From Pseudobdellovibrionaceae bacterium (GTDB lineage: Bacteria > Bdellovibrionota > Bdellovibrionia > Bdellovibrionales > UBA1609): 33,954 nt of DNA. Within the stretch, counting starts at the first letter, position 1. The number at the start of each line of letters is the position of its first letter. The stretch is from contig JAUVAX010000027.1 in NCBI GenBank assembly GCA_030591685.1, forward strand, positions 1-33,954, written 5' to 3'. Made by a program: the position numbers and the translations under genes. The notes under the pieces are model-generated. The model was not told the origin of the DNA. It made no database searches and saw nothing but the letters and a program-made list of their open reading frames with translations. Shown here in pieces: positions 8,261-16,326 of this stretch.

Positions 8261-10060
8261 TTACTTTACCCTTTTTGCGAGATTAAGGTTTTCATCCTTT
8301 TTGATGTCAAATCCTCTTAGTACACTAACAAACTCGACATTAAGATTTTGCTCACGAACAGAGCGGTTATTAAATATTTGGTAATCCCTGATAAGGGAAC
8401 TTAACGACTGCTTTAGTAGTTTAACCTCGGGACTTGATAATATCACTCCGTAGTTTCTCTTTATATTAGAAGCATTAAAACCATTTATAAGAGTCAAGTA
8501 CTCTTGGTGTTTACTGTTGTTGTAGGTTTCAGCACCTTTGAATTCTTTAAATTTAATGCGGACTAATTGGTCTATTAGAGCTAAGTGGTTGATTTCAAAT
8601 TCTTCAAGGGCTAGAGCTTTCTGACGTAATACCTTAGGCCACCTTGCTAAAGATTTACGATTAACAGTTTCTCTATCTATTGAGGCTTTAAGCTTTTGTT
8701 CTTTCATAGGCTCAGTTGGTTCAGAACCTAAAGGTGTTAGGCTTATATCAGTTTCGTATACCTTTCTTAGTGTTTTCAGAGGAATACTTTTTAAAAACTT
8801 TCGAATTTGAACTTCGTAAAGAGCATGGATATAAATAACTTCCACAGCTGTTGCGGCTTCTTTGAATATACTGCTCTGATCACTCTTTGAACTTTTTTGT
8901 TTTATTTCATGAAACGATTTTTTAAGCATGACACTTAAACGTGACCAATAGGTATCACCTCTTAAATATTTGTAGAGCCCACCAAATATACTTTGATGCT
9001 TTACTTCATCTTTTCTAACGTTACCAATCCAAGTTCCAAGATCTCCCTTAGCATGTGCTCCAAGAAAATAATAAGCACTGCCTGCATGCCATTCAGTATC
9101 ATTTCTGGCGAGTAGGTGAAAGTAGGCATCTTTCATGTTTAAAGGGTCTAAACCTTTGTAGGCATCAAATATATCTGAAGTTTCAAGATTTCTTCCGGCA
9201 ACAGCTCGGGCGACTCTGGACAGAGTCAGTTCATGTCGGCTTTCCTCAATGCACCATGAGTTTGAACAAAAATTACGTCTTTTGGATTGAGACGTTCTTT
9301 TTAAAAACTCAACCTCTTCAGTCGTTTTACCCATAAAACGCGAGGCCTGAGGGCTGGCAACCCTTAAAATTTCTCCGCTATTATCAGAGTAGTTATCAAT
9401 GGGCTTTTCGATCTCCGAGGCAAGCATGGAGATCTGTGCCCAAGTGGTTGGATCAAGATTAACAACATCATCCATTTTAACGGACTTATAACCGTCCTCT
9501 ACTTTATCCCATTTTCTCAGTTCAGAACTTTTCAACCTTAAATTTAAATATCCATAAAAATCAAAAACATATTCATCTAGATTCTCCTGAGTTAGCTCAG
9601 TGTTTATAAGCTTTTTGGCATTTTTTAAACTTTCAGGGAGAAATCTAAGCTGTTGTATATTTCTAGCGCTTAGATCTTTTATATTTCTTAATGTTTGAAG
9701 TGCTTTTGTTAGAATTGTCTTCGAAGCTTTATCATTAAAAATCTCCTTGTTCTTTCCCGTTTGCACAGGCTCAGTCTCAAGAGCCCTCACAATGACTTCT
9801 CGAAGATTATGGTTTTTAAATTTATCCGATTTAGAGTAGATTGAATTTAAGTTACCTCTGAGTTGCTCTAAACTTTTGCCCTCTCGAATGCCCTGTAAGT
9901 ATTGATTGAAGTTCTCGTCATTTCTTAACAAATCGACCAGGGTGGATACACTATCTTTAAATTGAAATATTTCAGCACAATGACTCATCCGAGAATGGGC
10001 AGGATACGTTATGCTTAAGGCCAATGATAAGGTGAGTATGGGTAATGAGTATTTCAGCAT
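8261..10060 (-). CDS. Secreted protein with ferritin-like (acyl-ACP-desaturase-type) diiron motifs
   Basis: The longest frame opens at a TTG at 10123. The ATG at 10060 is preferred because GGAG lies five bases upstream and it begins a clean signal peptide (MLKYSLPILTLSLALSITYP then AHS). That gives 599 residues. The N-terminal third is Lys/Leu-rich helical sequence of unknown type. The middle carries WCIEESRHE (about residues 269-277), NDTEWHAG and RKDEVKHQSI. The EExRH and DExxH pairs with a further Glu resemble the iron ligands of the ferritin-like fold, closest in style to acyl-ACP desaturases (EENRHG / DEKRHE). The C-terminal part is charged and helical. It is followed after four bases by the MDR oxidoreductase, possibly a functional pair. 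The function is unknown. Confidence 0.7.
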   Translation of the reverse strand: MLKYSLPILTLSLALSITYPAHSRMSHCAEIFQFKDSVSTLVDLLRNDENFNQYLQGIREGKSLEQLRGNLNSIYSKSDKFKNHNLREVIVRALETEPVQTGKNKEIFNDKASKTILTKALQTLRNIKDLSARNIQQLRFLPESLKNAKKLINTELTQENLDEYVFDFYGYLNLRLKSSELRKWDKVEDGYKSVKMDDVVNLDPTTWAQISMLASEIEKPIDNYSDNSGEILRVASPQASRFMGKTTEEVEFLKRTSQSKRRNFCSNSWCIEESRHELTLSRVARAVAGRNLETSDIFDAYKGLDPLNMKDAYFHLLARNDTEWHAGSAYYFLGAHAKGDLGTWIGNVRKDEVKHQSIFGGLYKYLRGDTYWSRLSVMLKKSFHEIKQKSSKSDQSSIFKEAATAVEVIYIHALYEVQIRKFLKSIPLKTLRKVYETDISLTPLGSEPTEPMKEQKLKASIDRETVNRKSLARWPKVLRQKALALEEFEINHLALIDQLVRIKFKEFKGAETYNNSKHQEYLTLINGFNASNIKRNYGVILSSPEVKLLKQSLSSLIRDYQIFNNRSVREQNLNVEFVSVLRGFDIKKDENLNLAKRVK

Positions 10061-10359
10061 TTTGACTCCAAATTTTAAGTCACTCTCTTGAACTCGAAAA
10101 CAGGACCACAGATGTTTGAGCAACTAATTACTTCACGATTAATTAATATTTAGCGGAAACTTTAACATGTTCTTAATACAAACAAAGGCCAAAGCTGAGT
10201 TTTGTAATAAATACCAGAGGGCTGAGTCAAATAGCTTTTGGAAATAAGTCCTGAAGGGCAAACAGTCGTGCTTCTAATTCAATTAGCAACAACAGTTTCA
10301 GGCTAAACTCGAATAAATTTAGAAGCTTAAAATTATCGCATAAAATATTGCACGAAAAA
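10061..10359. other. Gene-free gap
   Basis: About 300 bases between the secreted diiron-like protein gene and tRNA-Ala. They contain the upstream region of the former and the downstream region of the latter. I see no convincing ORF, repeat or terminator beyond a short T-run directly after the tRNA. Confidence 0.5.
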
Positions 10360-10435
10360 TGGTGGAGCGTACAGGGATCGAACCTGCGACCTCAACGCTG
10401 CCAGCGTTGCGCTCTCCCAACTGAGCTAACGCCCC
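10360..10435 (-). tRNA. tRNA-Ala (anticodon GGC)
   Basis: A 76-base cloverleaf on the minus strand. The acceptor stem is GGGGCGT/ACGCTCC, the D arm GCTCAGTTGGGAGAGC, and the anticodon stem CAACG/CGTTG with loop CTGGCAG (anticodon GGC). The T arm carries GGTTCGATCC, the discriminator is A, and CCA is encoded. The acceptor stem contains the G3:U70 pair that defines alanine identity. A TTTTT run follows the CCA end. Confidence 0.97.
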
Positions 10436-10453
10436 ACAGATGGAAGGGCTCAG

Positions 10454-10482
10454 AAACTACAATCACTTTTGTCCGGAATCAA
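10454..10482 (-). promoter_or_regulatory. Sigma-70-type promoter candidate for tRNA-Ala
   Basis: Minus strand: TTGATT (-35) and TAGTTT (-10) separated by 17 bases, followed by a GC-rich CTGAGCCC discriminator. The tRNA 5' end is about 19 bases past the -10. GC-rich discriminators are typical of stable-RNA promoters. This rests on motif reading only. Confidence 0.4.
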
Positions 10483-10638
10483 GGGTTTTACCCTAAATAT
10501 AAAGATGCGTCATATATAAAAACTTAATAAATACAGCTAGATAAAGACACACTTTCAAGTGATCTATACCCTTATAGGCCCCTGCCGCCTTGCCGATAAG
10601 GGTGTGTGCATACACGCATTACAGGGATTGGGTCATTT

Positions 10639-11154
10639 ATGAACTATAAAGGTCACTGCATTACAAATATGGGGATACTTTTAGGCACTGTATATACGGC
10701 TCATAAACTTATGCCTACGACTCATGAAAACCTAGGAGCCTATATGGTCGGCTTTGCTCTAGGCACTCTTATACTCTCACCGGACCTAGACACCTTTAGT
10801 CGCCCCTATAAAAACTGGGGGGTGCTACGGTTTATCTGGTGGCCTTATCAAAAGTCACTAAAGCATCGCTCTTGGCTCACCCATGGGCCGCTCATAGGGA
10901 CTCTTTTACGATCTGTCTACCTCTTGCTCGTTTGTGCCCTTACCTACTCGCTTATTATCTATTTGTTTAAAGCGAGTGAAATACATTCAGTAGATAATTT
11001 ATTTTCTCAGTATAATTTTAATCTTGAGTTCTCTTTTACAAAAAATATAAATATCATTGCTTATCTTTTTATTGGCCTTGAGATATCAGCCCTAGGGCAC
11101 TTACTGGCCGATAAGGCCTCTGACTTTATTAAACTATTACGCTATAGATTTTAA
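10639..11154 (+). CDS. DUF2227-like membrane protein (putative metal-binding)
   Basis: The frame is open from a GTG at 10606, but the ATG at 10639 (MNYKGHCITNMG) is preferred because the family begins close to a His-containing GxH segment; this gives 171 residues. Conserved polar residues lie at the N-terminal His, SPDLDT (Asp pair), and KHRSWLTHGP, with a final H-L-x-x-D near the C-terminus. They resemble the DUF2227 / LexA-binding inner-membrane hydrolase-like group (compare YdjM), in which His and Asp may bind metal. Three to four hydrophobic helices are visible. The next gene, arsC, begins 84 bases downstream on the same strand but has its own promoter candidate. Confidence 0.7.
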   Translation: MNYKGHCITNMGILLGTVYTAHKLMPTTHENLGAYMVGFALGTLILSPDLDTFSRPYKNWGVLRFIWWPYQKSLKHRSWLTHGPLIGTLLRSVYLLLVCALTYSLIIYLFKASEIHSVDNLFSQYNFNLEFSFTKNINIIAYLFIGLEISALGHLLADKASDFIKLLRYRF

Positions 11155-11177
11155 AATAGTAAATTTCAAAATAGTGA

Positions 11178-11206
11178 TTGAACTCATGTCTTTAAGAAGT
11201 TCTAAT
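11178..11206 (+). promoter_or_regulatory. Promoter and operator-like dyad in front of arsC
   Basis: TTGAAC and TCTAAT are spaced by 17 bases, a good sigma-70 match. The spacer is bracketed by an inverted repeat, GAACT at 11180-11184 and AGTTC at 11198-11202, that overlaps both hexamers. Such placement would suit a repressor site. An AAGGAGAG ribosome-binding site and TTG start follow about 20-30 bases downstream. Confidence 0.4.
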
Positions 11207-11238
11207 TCAGTTAAGGTTATTTTTAAGGAGAGATCCCT

Positions 11239-11694
11239 TTGAAAGACGCAGAACAAGCCATAAATGTACTTTTTCTCTGTACCCACAACTCTTGCCGTAG
11301 CCAGATGGCCGAGGGTTGGTGTAACTTTTTTCACCATGGGACTATTCATGCCTATTCAGCAGGGACCAAAAAAACCTCAGTAAACACTTTAGCTATGGAT
11401 TCTATGCTTCAGGCAGGGGTGGATATTTCAACTCAATACTCAAAAACTCTTGAAGAAGTTAAAAATATTGAGTTTGATTACGTTTTTACAGTTTGCTCTG
11501 AGGCCGATCAAAGTTGCCCCGTTTTTACAGGCAAGACTCAAAAAATTCATATCAACTTTGAGGACCCCCCAAAGCTCTCTGCTGAGCTCACAGATAAGAG
11601 CGAAATCATAAAAATATATAACCAAGTTCGTGATGAAATCAAAATATTTGTAAAAGACATTCAATATCATTTTAACGATAAGTACTTGCCTTAA
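11239..11694 (+). CDS. arsC: Arsenate reductase, low-molecular-weight phosphatase / thioredoxin-coupled type
   Basis: A 151-residue cytosolic enzyme of the LMW-phosphatase-fold ArsC family, which reduces arsenate to arsenite using a cysteine relay and thioredoxin. The P-loop is CTHNSCRS (Cys14, Arg20), and the relay cysteines are in VCSEADQSCP (Cys86, Cys93). The 72- and 79-residue offsets from the first Cys match the 10/82/89 arrangement of S. aureus pI258 ArsC. The start is TTG at 11239 behind AAGGAGAG. No arsR, arsB, acr3 or arsA gene lies nearby, so it is an orphan reductase here. A protein-tyrosine phosphatase role (Wzb-like) is less likely because both relay cysteines are present. Confidence 0.9.
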   Translation: MKDAEQAINVLFLCTHNSCRSQMAEGWCNFFHHGTIHAYSAGTKKTSVNTLAMDSMLQAGVDISTQYSKTLEEVKNIEFDYVFTVCSEADQSCPVFTGKTQKIHINFEDPPKLSAELTDKSEIIKIYNQVRDEIKIFVKDIQYHFNDKYLP

Positions 11695-11837
11695 GTGCAG
11701 CTTTTTTAATTAAAAGCAAAAAAACTTATTTTTAAAGCCGACAATGATCGAGTTCATCACCCAAGTACTTATTTTTTATTAAGATTTCACCGAGTAGACA
11801 CTGTAGATATTTATTTAATTTAAACTTTGAGAGCGTC

Positions 11838-12419
11838 GTGAAAGTAAACATGCTAGCTGTAGTTATTATATTTTTTATGAGCTCTGTCTCGTATGGCCAG
11901 TTATTTTATTATAATGCTTCTAAAAAATCTAAGGGCATAGATTTTTCAATCACTCAACTCACGCTGACTGATTTAACTCAAGGTGGTGGGGTCCCAACAC
12001 TTGTACCCCCCATGCTTAGCGGAGAACTCATGTTTAGACTTTATCACACACATTATTTAACTATTATTGGAGCCAACTCACTCTCGTCAACAGCCGTTCC
12101 TAACTTAAAATCTACCTCATTTGGACTGGGTATAAAATCAAACTTGCCTGGGTTTTTCTTTTTTAAATCTAGAAAAAGGCACTTACTCAATAAAGCCAAA
12201 TCAAAATGGCTTAATACAGCTGTCTACGCACAGATACTCAGCACTAAAACGACGAATAGCCTAACAAGCACAACCACTGAAGGCTATGAGAGCGTTTTTG
12301 GCATTGAGATAGACGCCTTTTTATTTAGCCCGCTTTATTTAAAGCTCAATTTTCAAATAAACAATAGGTTGGGTGATTATTTTACAGCTATGGGCGTTGG
12401 CCTTGGTTGGGAATTTTAA
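11838..12419 (+). CDS. Small outer-membrane beta-barrel candidate
   Basis: A 193-residue protein starting at GTG with GAGAG a few bases upstream. A signal peptide ends near SSVSYGQ. The mature chain alternates polar and hydrophobic residues in strand-length blocks (GELMFRLYHTHYLTIIG, LYLKLNFQI, and AMGVGLGWEF at the end) and finishes in an aromatic residue, as outer-membrane barrels do. No family is recognised. A basic KSRKRHLLNKAKSK loop is an oddity. It converges on the wbpO-like gene with 17 bases between stops. Confidence 0.6.
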   Translation: MKVNMLAVVIIFFMSSVSYGQLFYYNASKKSKGIDFSITQLTLTDLTQGGGVPTLVPPMLSGELMFRLYHTHYLTIIGANSLSSTAVPNLKSTSFGLGIKSNLPGFFFFKSRKRHLLNKAKSKWLNTAVYAQILSTKTTNSLTSTTTEGYESVFGIEIDAFLFSPLYLKLNFQINNRLGDYFTAMGVGLGWEF

Positions 12420-12436
12420 GAATAGTTCTTTTTAAA

Positions 12437-13717
12437 CTAAAGACGCCAGTAGGCCTTGCTGTATTTACTGGCCTCTTCAGAACCTATAGCCCCTTTAATA
12501 TCTACAAACACACCCTCTGGCTTTACAAACTGACCCCAGTTCCCATTGTTAAGTATTTTCTCATGGGGGACAGCTAAAACTAAAATAGACTGTGGAGTTA
12601 AGTCCTCTAATGGCACAGGGGCAACCCCGTATTGGTTCTCTAGCTCTCCCTGGTCTGCAAGTGGGTCACAAATATTTACTTTTAAACCAAGCTTTATAAA
12701 CTCATTATAAATATCTAAAACCCTGGTGTTTCTAATATCAGGGCAGTTTTCTTTAAACGTTAGCCCTAGTAGGTTCACCTCAGACCCTACAATTTCGTGA
12801 GACATTTTCACTAAAGTCTGAGTTACTTTGTTAACAACATACTCACCCATTGAATCGTTAATTCTACGCCCTGATAAAATAACTTCAGGATGATAACCTA
12901 CCTTTTGTGCCTTATGAGTTAAATAGTAAGGGTCAACACCTATACAGTGACCCCCAACAAGACCAGGGTAAAATTTTAAAAAATTCCATTTTGTTGAGGC
13001 CGCTTCTAATACAGATTTTGTATCTATATTTAATTTATCAAATATTATAGAAAGCTCATTCATAAAAGCAATATTCAAGTCTCTTTGTGTGTTTTCTATG
13101 ACTTTAGCCGCCTCTGCGACTTGTATAGATTGAGCTTTAAAAACACCGGCTTCTACAACACTGCCATAAATTTCAGCCACCTTTTCAAGGGTTTTTTCAT
13201 CTTGCCCCGAAACAACTTTAGTTATTTTAGTAAACGTATGCTCCTTATCTCCGGGGTTTATTCTCTCAGGGCTGTAACCAACGTAAAAATCAACACCGCA
13301 CTTTAACCCTGATGCTTTCTCTAAAACAGGGACACACTCCTCTTCTGTAACACCTGGGTATACAGTAGATTCGTAAACCACTATATCCCCTGACTTGAGT
13401 TGAGCCCCAAGGGTCTCTGAGGCCTTAAAAAGAATATTCAAGTCAGGTCTGTTTGAATCATCAATAGGTGTGGGTACTGCGACAATGTGAAAGTTTGCCT
13501 TTTGTAGCTCTTTTGGTTCGTTTGTAAAAAAAAGTGGTGTTGATTTAAGCTCTTCTTCTGACACTTCAAGTGTTTTATCAATAGAGTTGTTAAGCTCATC
13601 AATACGAGAATTATTGATATCAAAACCAATCACATCATATTTTTTTGCAAAAGCAACGGCAACAGGCAAACCCACATAGCCCAGTCCAATAATAGAAATC
13701 ACATCTTTATTACTCAT
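12437..13717 (-). CDS. wbpO: UDP-N-acetylhexosamine 6-dehydrogenase (WbpO/TviB type)
   Basis: A 426-residue nucleotide-sugar dehydrogenase that oxidises the C6 hydroxyl of a UDP-HexNAc to the uronic acid in two NAD+-dependent steps. The N-terminal Rossmann motif is GLGYVGLP (11-18). YSPERINPGD (148-157) and AEAAKVIENTQRD are typical of the WbpO/TviB branch, and the catalytic Cys258 is in GGHCIGVDPYY. Its start overlaps the stop of the epimerase gene by four bases, so the two are translationally coupled. That pairing is the well-known WbpO-WbpP/TviB-TviC route from UDP-GlcNAc to UDP-GalNAcA. The first 14 bases of both coding sequences are identical (both proteins begin MSNKD). Confidence 0.88.
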   Translation of the reverse strand: MSNKDVISIIGLGYVGLPVAVAFAKKYDVIGFDINNSRIDELNNSIDKTLEVSEEELKSTPLFFTNEPKELQKANFHIVAVPTPIDDSNRPDLNILFKASETLGAQLKSGDIVVYESTVYPGVTEEECVPVLEKASGLKCGVDFYVGYSPERINPGDKEHTFTKITKVVSGQDEKTLEKVAEIYGSVVEAGVFKAQSIQVAEAAKVIENTQRDLNIAFMNELSIIFDKLNIDTKSVLEAASTKWNFLKFYPGLVGGHCIGVDPYYLTHKAQKVGYHPEVILSGRRINDSMGEYVVNKVTQTLVKMSHEIVGSEVNLLGLTFKENCPDIRNTRVLDIYNEFIKLGLKVNICDPLADQGELENQYGVAPVPLEDLTPQSILVLAVPHEKILNNGNWGQFVKPEGVFVDIKGAIGSEEASKYSKAYWRL

Positions 13718-14763
13718 AAGGCCCTCTTTTTAGTGTTTTCGATGTACCAATTAATTGTTTTCTCTAGCCCCTCTGGCACACTAAACTCAGGGACATAACC
13801 CAATACCTCTCTAGAAAGGCTCGTGTCTGCTAACGAATGTAAAACATCACCAGGCCTGAAATCTCTATATTTTGCCTCTCCTACAGTTAGCCCCTCAATT
13901 TCTCGTCTTAAGAGAGTTTTTAACGACTCATAGAGCTCATTTAAAGTGGTTCTTTGCCCATACGAAACATTAAAAGCCTTACCATAGGCCATTTTATTAC
14001 TACATAATGCGGCTCTAATGTTAGCTTGTACTGTGTTGTCGATATAACAAAAGTCTCGGCTGGTCTCACCGTCTCCGTTAATAAATACATCATCACCAGT
14101 GATTAAAGCGTCTACCCATTTAGGGATCACTGCCGCATATGCGCCTTCAGGGTCTTGTCTGCGGCCAAAAACATTAAAATAACGAAGTCCTATCACAGGC
14201 AGCCCATAGGTTTTTGAAAAAATCTCCCCGTATACTTCATTAATATATTTACTTGCAGCATAGGGCGACAATGGCTTTCCTGTTTTTAATTCTTTTTTGG
14301 GTAAATCTGGGTCGTCCCCATAAACAGAACTACTCGACGCATACACAACACGCTTTACCTTGTTATCAACACAAGCCTTGAACATATTAAAAGTACCATC
14401 TACGTTATTTTTATGTGTACTCATAGGGTCTTTAATCGACCTAGGGACTGAGCCGAGGGCCGCCTGATGTAGTGTAAAATCTATACCTTCAGTTGCACTC
14501 ATACAATGGTCAATGTCAGTCACATCACCCTTTATAAAGTTAAAATTTTTATGAAGGCCCTGGTCTACATTTTTTAACACATCCTCAATATTGCTCTCAT
14601 GACCCGTTGATAAATTATCTAAAGCCACCACAGATTGGTGAGCGTTTAATAAAAATTCGATTAAATTTGAGCCTATAAAGCCTGCAGCACCAGTCACTAA
14701 CCACTTATGACTTGTCTGAGTGAGCTCATTTTTTAAACCTTCAAGCGTGTCTTTATTACTCAT
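13714..14763 (-). CDS. wbpP: UDP-N-acetylglucosamine 4-epimerase (WbpP/TviC type)
   Basis: A 349-residue short-chain dehydrogenase-like epimerase. Motifs: GAAGFIGS (NAD binding, near residue 25), the SSSSVYGD Ser region, YAASK catalytic Tyr/Lys, and LRYFNVFGRRQDPEGAYAAV, a signature of the WbpP/TviC branch. It interconverts UDP-GlcNAc and UDP-GalNAc, or their uronic acids. It is the first gene of a two-gene minus-strand operon with the dehydrogenase and is divergent from the WecA-like gene, with 137 bases between the starts. Together the pair supplies a hexosaminuronic acid precursor for the polysaccharide made by this locus. Confidence 0.88.
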   Translation of the reverse strand: MSNKDTLEGLKNELTQTSHKWLVTGAAGFIGSNLIEFLLNAHQSVVALDNLSTGHESNIEDVLKNVDQGLHKNFNFIKGDVTDIDHCMSATEGIDFTLHQAALGSVPRSIKDPMSTHKNNVDGTFNMFKACVDNKVKRVVYASSSSVYGDDPDLPKKELKTGKPLSPYAASKYINEVYGEIFSKTYGLPVIGLRYFNVFGRRQDPEGAYAAVIPKWVDALITGDDVFINGDGETSRDFCYIDNTVQANIRAALCSNKMAYGKAFNVSYGQRTTLNELYESLKTLLRREIEGLTVGEAKYRDFRPGDVLHSLADTSLSREVLGYVPEFSVPEGLEKTINWYIENTKKRAL

Positions 14764-14900
14764 TTATACTGTCTCCAGAAAATATATTTTTTAAAGAAAT
14801 CTAAAAATATTAATTGCCTAGACCTTTGGCTTATTTTTTTAAATTAACTTAAACCTTTCGTACATTTATGTCGATTTTACCTTAAGAGGGCTCAAAATAA

Positions 14901-16325
14901 ATGTTTAAATCTGTAAATCCAAGTTTACTGTTTGCTATAGTTATATTTTCTACAGCATTGCTTACTTTTGCAATCAAAACTATTGCCAATAAAAAGAAAA
15001 TCCAAGCTAAGGTCGACTTTCGCAGAAAAAACAAACAATTAACCCCGCTTCTTGGTGGGTTGGCCATATACTCGACTCTTATTTTATCCACCCTTATCAC
15101 TCACGATCAGTTATTATTAAGTATTACTATTGCAGCACTACCAATTGTTATTATTGGTGTTTGGGATGACATTCATGAACTCTCAGCTAAACCAAAGTTT
15201 ATAGCTCAACTATTAGCCACAACAATTTTTGTTAATGTCTATCCTGAAAAAGATTTAATTTTTCACTCATGGGGTCTCCCTGTATTTATAAATTACTTTT
15301 TCTGCTATTTTTGGGCTCTAACACTGAGTAATGCTATTAACTTTATTGACGGACTTGACGGCCTAGCGGCTACTTTTTGCATTATTGCCAGCATCACAAT
15401 TGGCGTTATTTCACCTCATAATATGAATACGAGCATTGTCATTACAGCAGCCATTAGTGGTTTTTTACTATTTAATCTTCCACCTGCTAAAATCTACTTA
15501 GGCGAGGTGGGAAGCTCTTTTTTAGGCTTTGCCATGAGCGCGTCCACCCTATCAGTAGTCTCAGACCGTAGTTTTGCCGCAACTTCTATTACAATATTAT
15601 TCATTTTCTCATACCCTCTTATTGACTTAACATACTGTACATTTAGGCGTGTTCTTAATGGGCAATCCCCCTTTGTTGGTGACCATGATCATATACATCA
15701 TAAACTTAGAAAAATTGGGTTTCCCATAAAAGTCATACTGGGGACAATTATACTTATAGCTATTTTAACAAATTTAACAGCCTACATTTTAAGTCAAACT
15801 CAAAGCCTGCCCGTACTTGTTTTAACTGCAGGTGTTGTAGCCGGATCACTCTTAATCCTACTTATTTCATTTTTATACACCGAACACAAATTGGGGACAC
15901 AGGTCTCTACCTACGGACGTACTCTTTTGGAAAAACACTTTAGCTCCGAAGAGGCCATAACAGTCACAGGGCTCAAACAAGGCATAGTGATTGACCTATT
16001 ACCATACTATAAAGAGTTACAGGTCATGGGCATACCTGTTGTAAATAGTTTTTTAGAAGATCTCTCGGAGGTGGTGAAAACAATTCATGCCAAATTTGAA
16101 GTGCAAATTATTAGTTCTTACTCTCTAGGTATTTCGTTTTACACGATGGCCTCTGACCCAGAAAAATTGATTCAAGACTTTGACGCACTTATAAAAAAAT
16201 ATAAAATTCAAAAAAATATAAAAAAACTACCTGATGGGGTTTATTTTTACAGTAGACAAAACATAGGCCAGTTTGTTAAACTTACTCAAAGAACCCCTGA
16301 GAACGTTTATAAACAAGTTGGTTAA
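14901..16325 (+). CDS. WecA/TagO-like polyprenyl-phosphate sugar-1-phosphate transferase with a C-terminal extension
   Basis: A 474-residue inner-membrane enzyme of the MraY/WecA family, the likely initiator of glycan assembly on undecaprenyl phosphate. Motifs in order: VWDDIHE (Asp89, Asp90), NFIDGLDG (147-154), YLGEVGSSFLGF (200 onward) and DHDHIHHKL (261-269). About nine to ten membrane helices occupy residues 1-327. Two oddities: the usual GD-x-GS is GEVGS here (Asp replaced by Glu202), and a cytoplasmic-looking tail of about 147 residues (328-474) follows the last helix, where WecA proteins normally end. The tail resembles nothing I can name. The next GT4 gene starts one base after the stop. 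Confidence 0.87.
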   Translation: MFKSVNPSLLFAIVIFSTALLTFAIKTIANKKKIQAKVDFRRKNKQLTPLLGGLAIYSTLILSTLITHDQLLLSITIAALPIVIIGVWDDIHELSAKPKFIAQLLATTIFVNVYPEKDLIFHSWGLPVFINYFFCYFWALTLSNAINFIDGLDGLAATFCIIASITIGVISPHNMNTSIVITAAISGFLLFNLPPAKIYLGEVGSSFLGFAMSASTLSVVSDRSFAATSITILFIFSYPLIDLTYCTFRRVLNGQSPFVGDHDHIHHKLRKIGFPIKVILGTIILIAILTNLTAYILSQTQSLPVLVLTAGVVAGSLLILLISFLYTEHKLGTQVSTYGRTLLEKHFSSEEAITVTGLKQGIVIDLLPYYKELQVMGIPVVNSFLEDLSEVVKTIHAKFEVQIISSYSLGISFYTMASDPEKLIQDFDALIKKYKIQKNIKKLPDGVYFYSRQNIGQFVKLTQRTPENVYKQVG

Positions 16326-16326
16326 T

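Noticed and set aside
10061-10123. A 21-residue upstream extension of the secreted diiron-like protein (TTG start)
   Set aside because: It lacks a Shine-Dalgarno and would bury the signal peptide; the ATG at 10060 has GGAG five bases upstream.
10360-10435. tRNA as attachment site of an integrated element
   Set aside because: No integrase gene and no direct repeat of the tRNA 3' end was seen in the window.
11239-11694. Wzb-type tyrosine phosphatase serving the capsule kinase
   Set aside because: Cys86 and Cys93 in VCSEADQSCP at the ArsC relay spacing point to thioredoxin-coupled arsenate reductase, and the gene lies outside the glycan operons.
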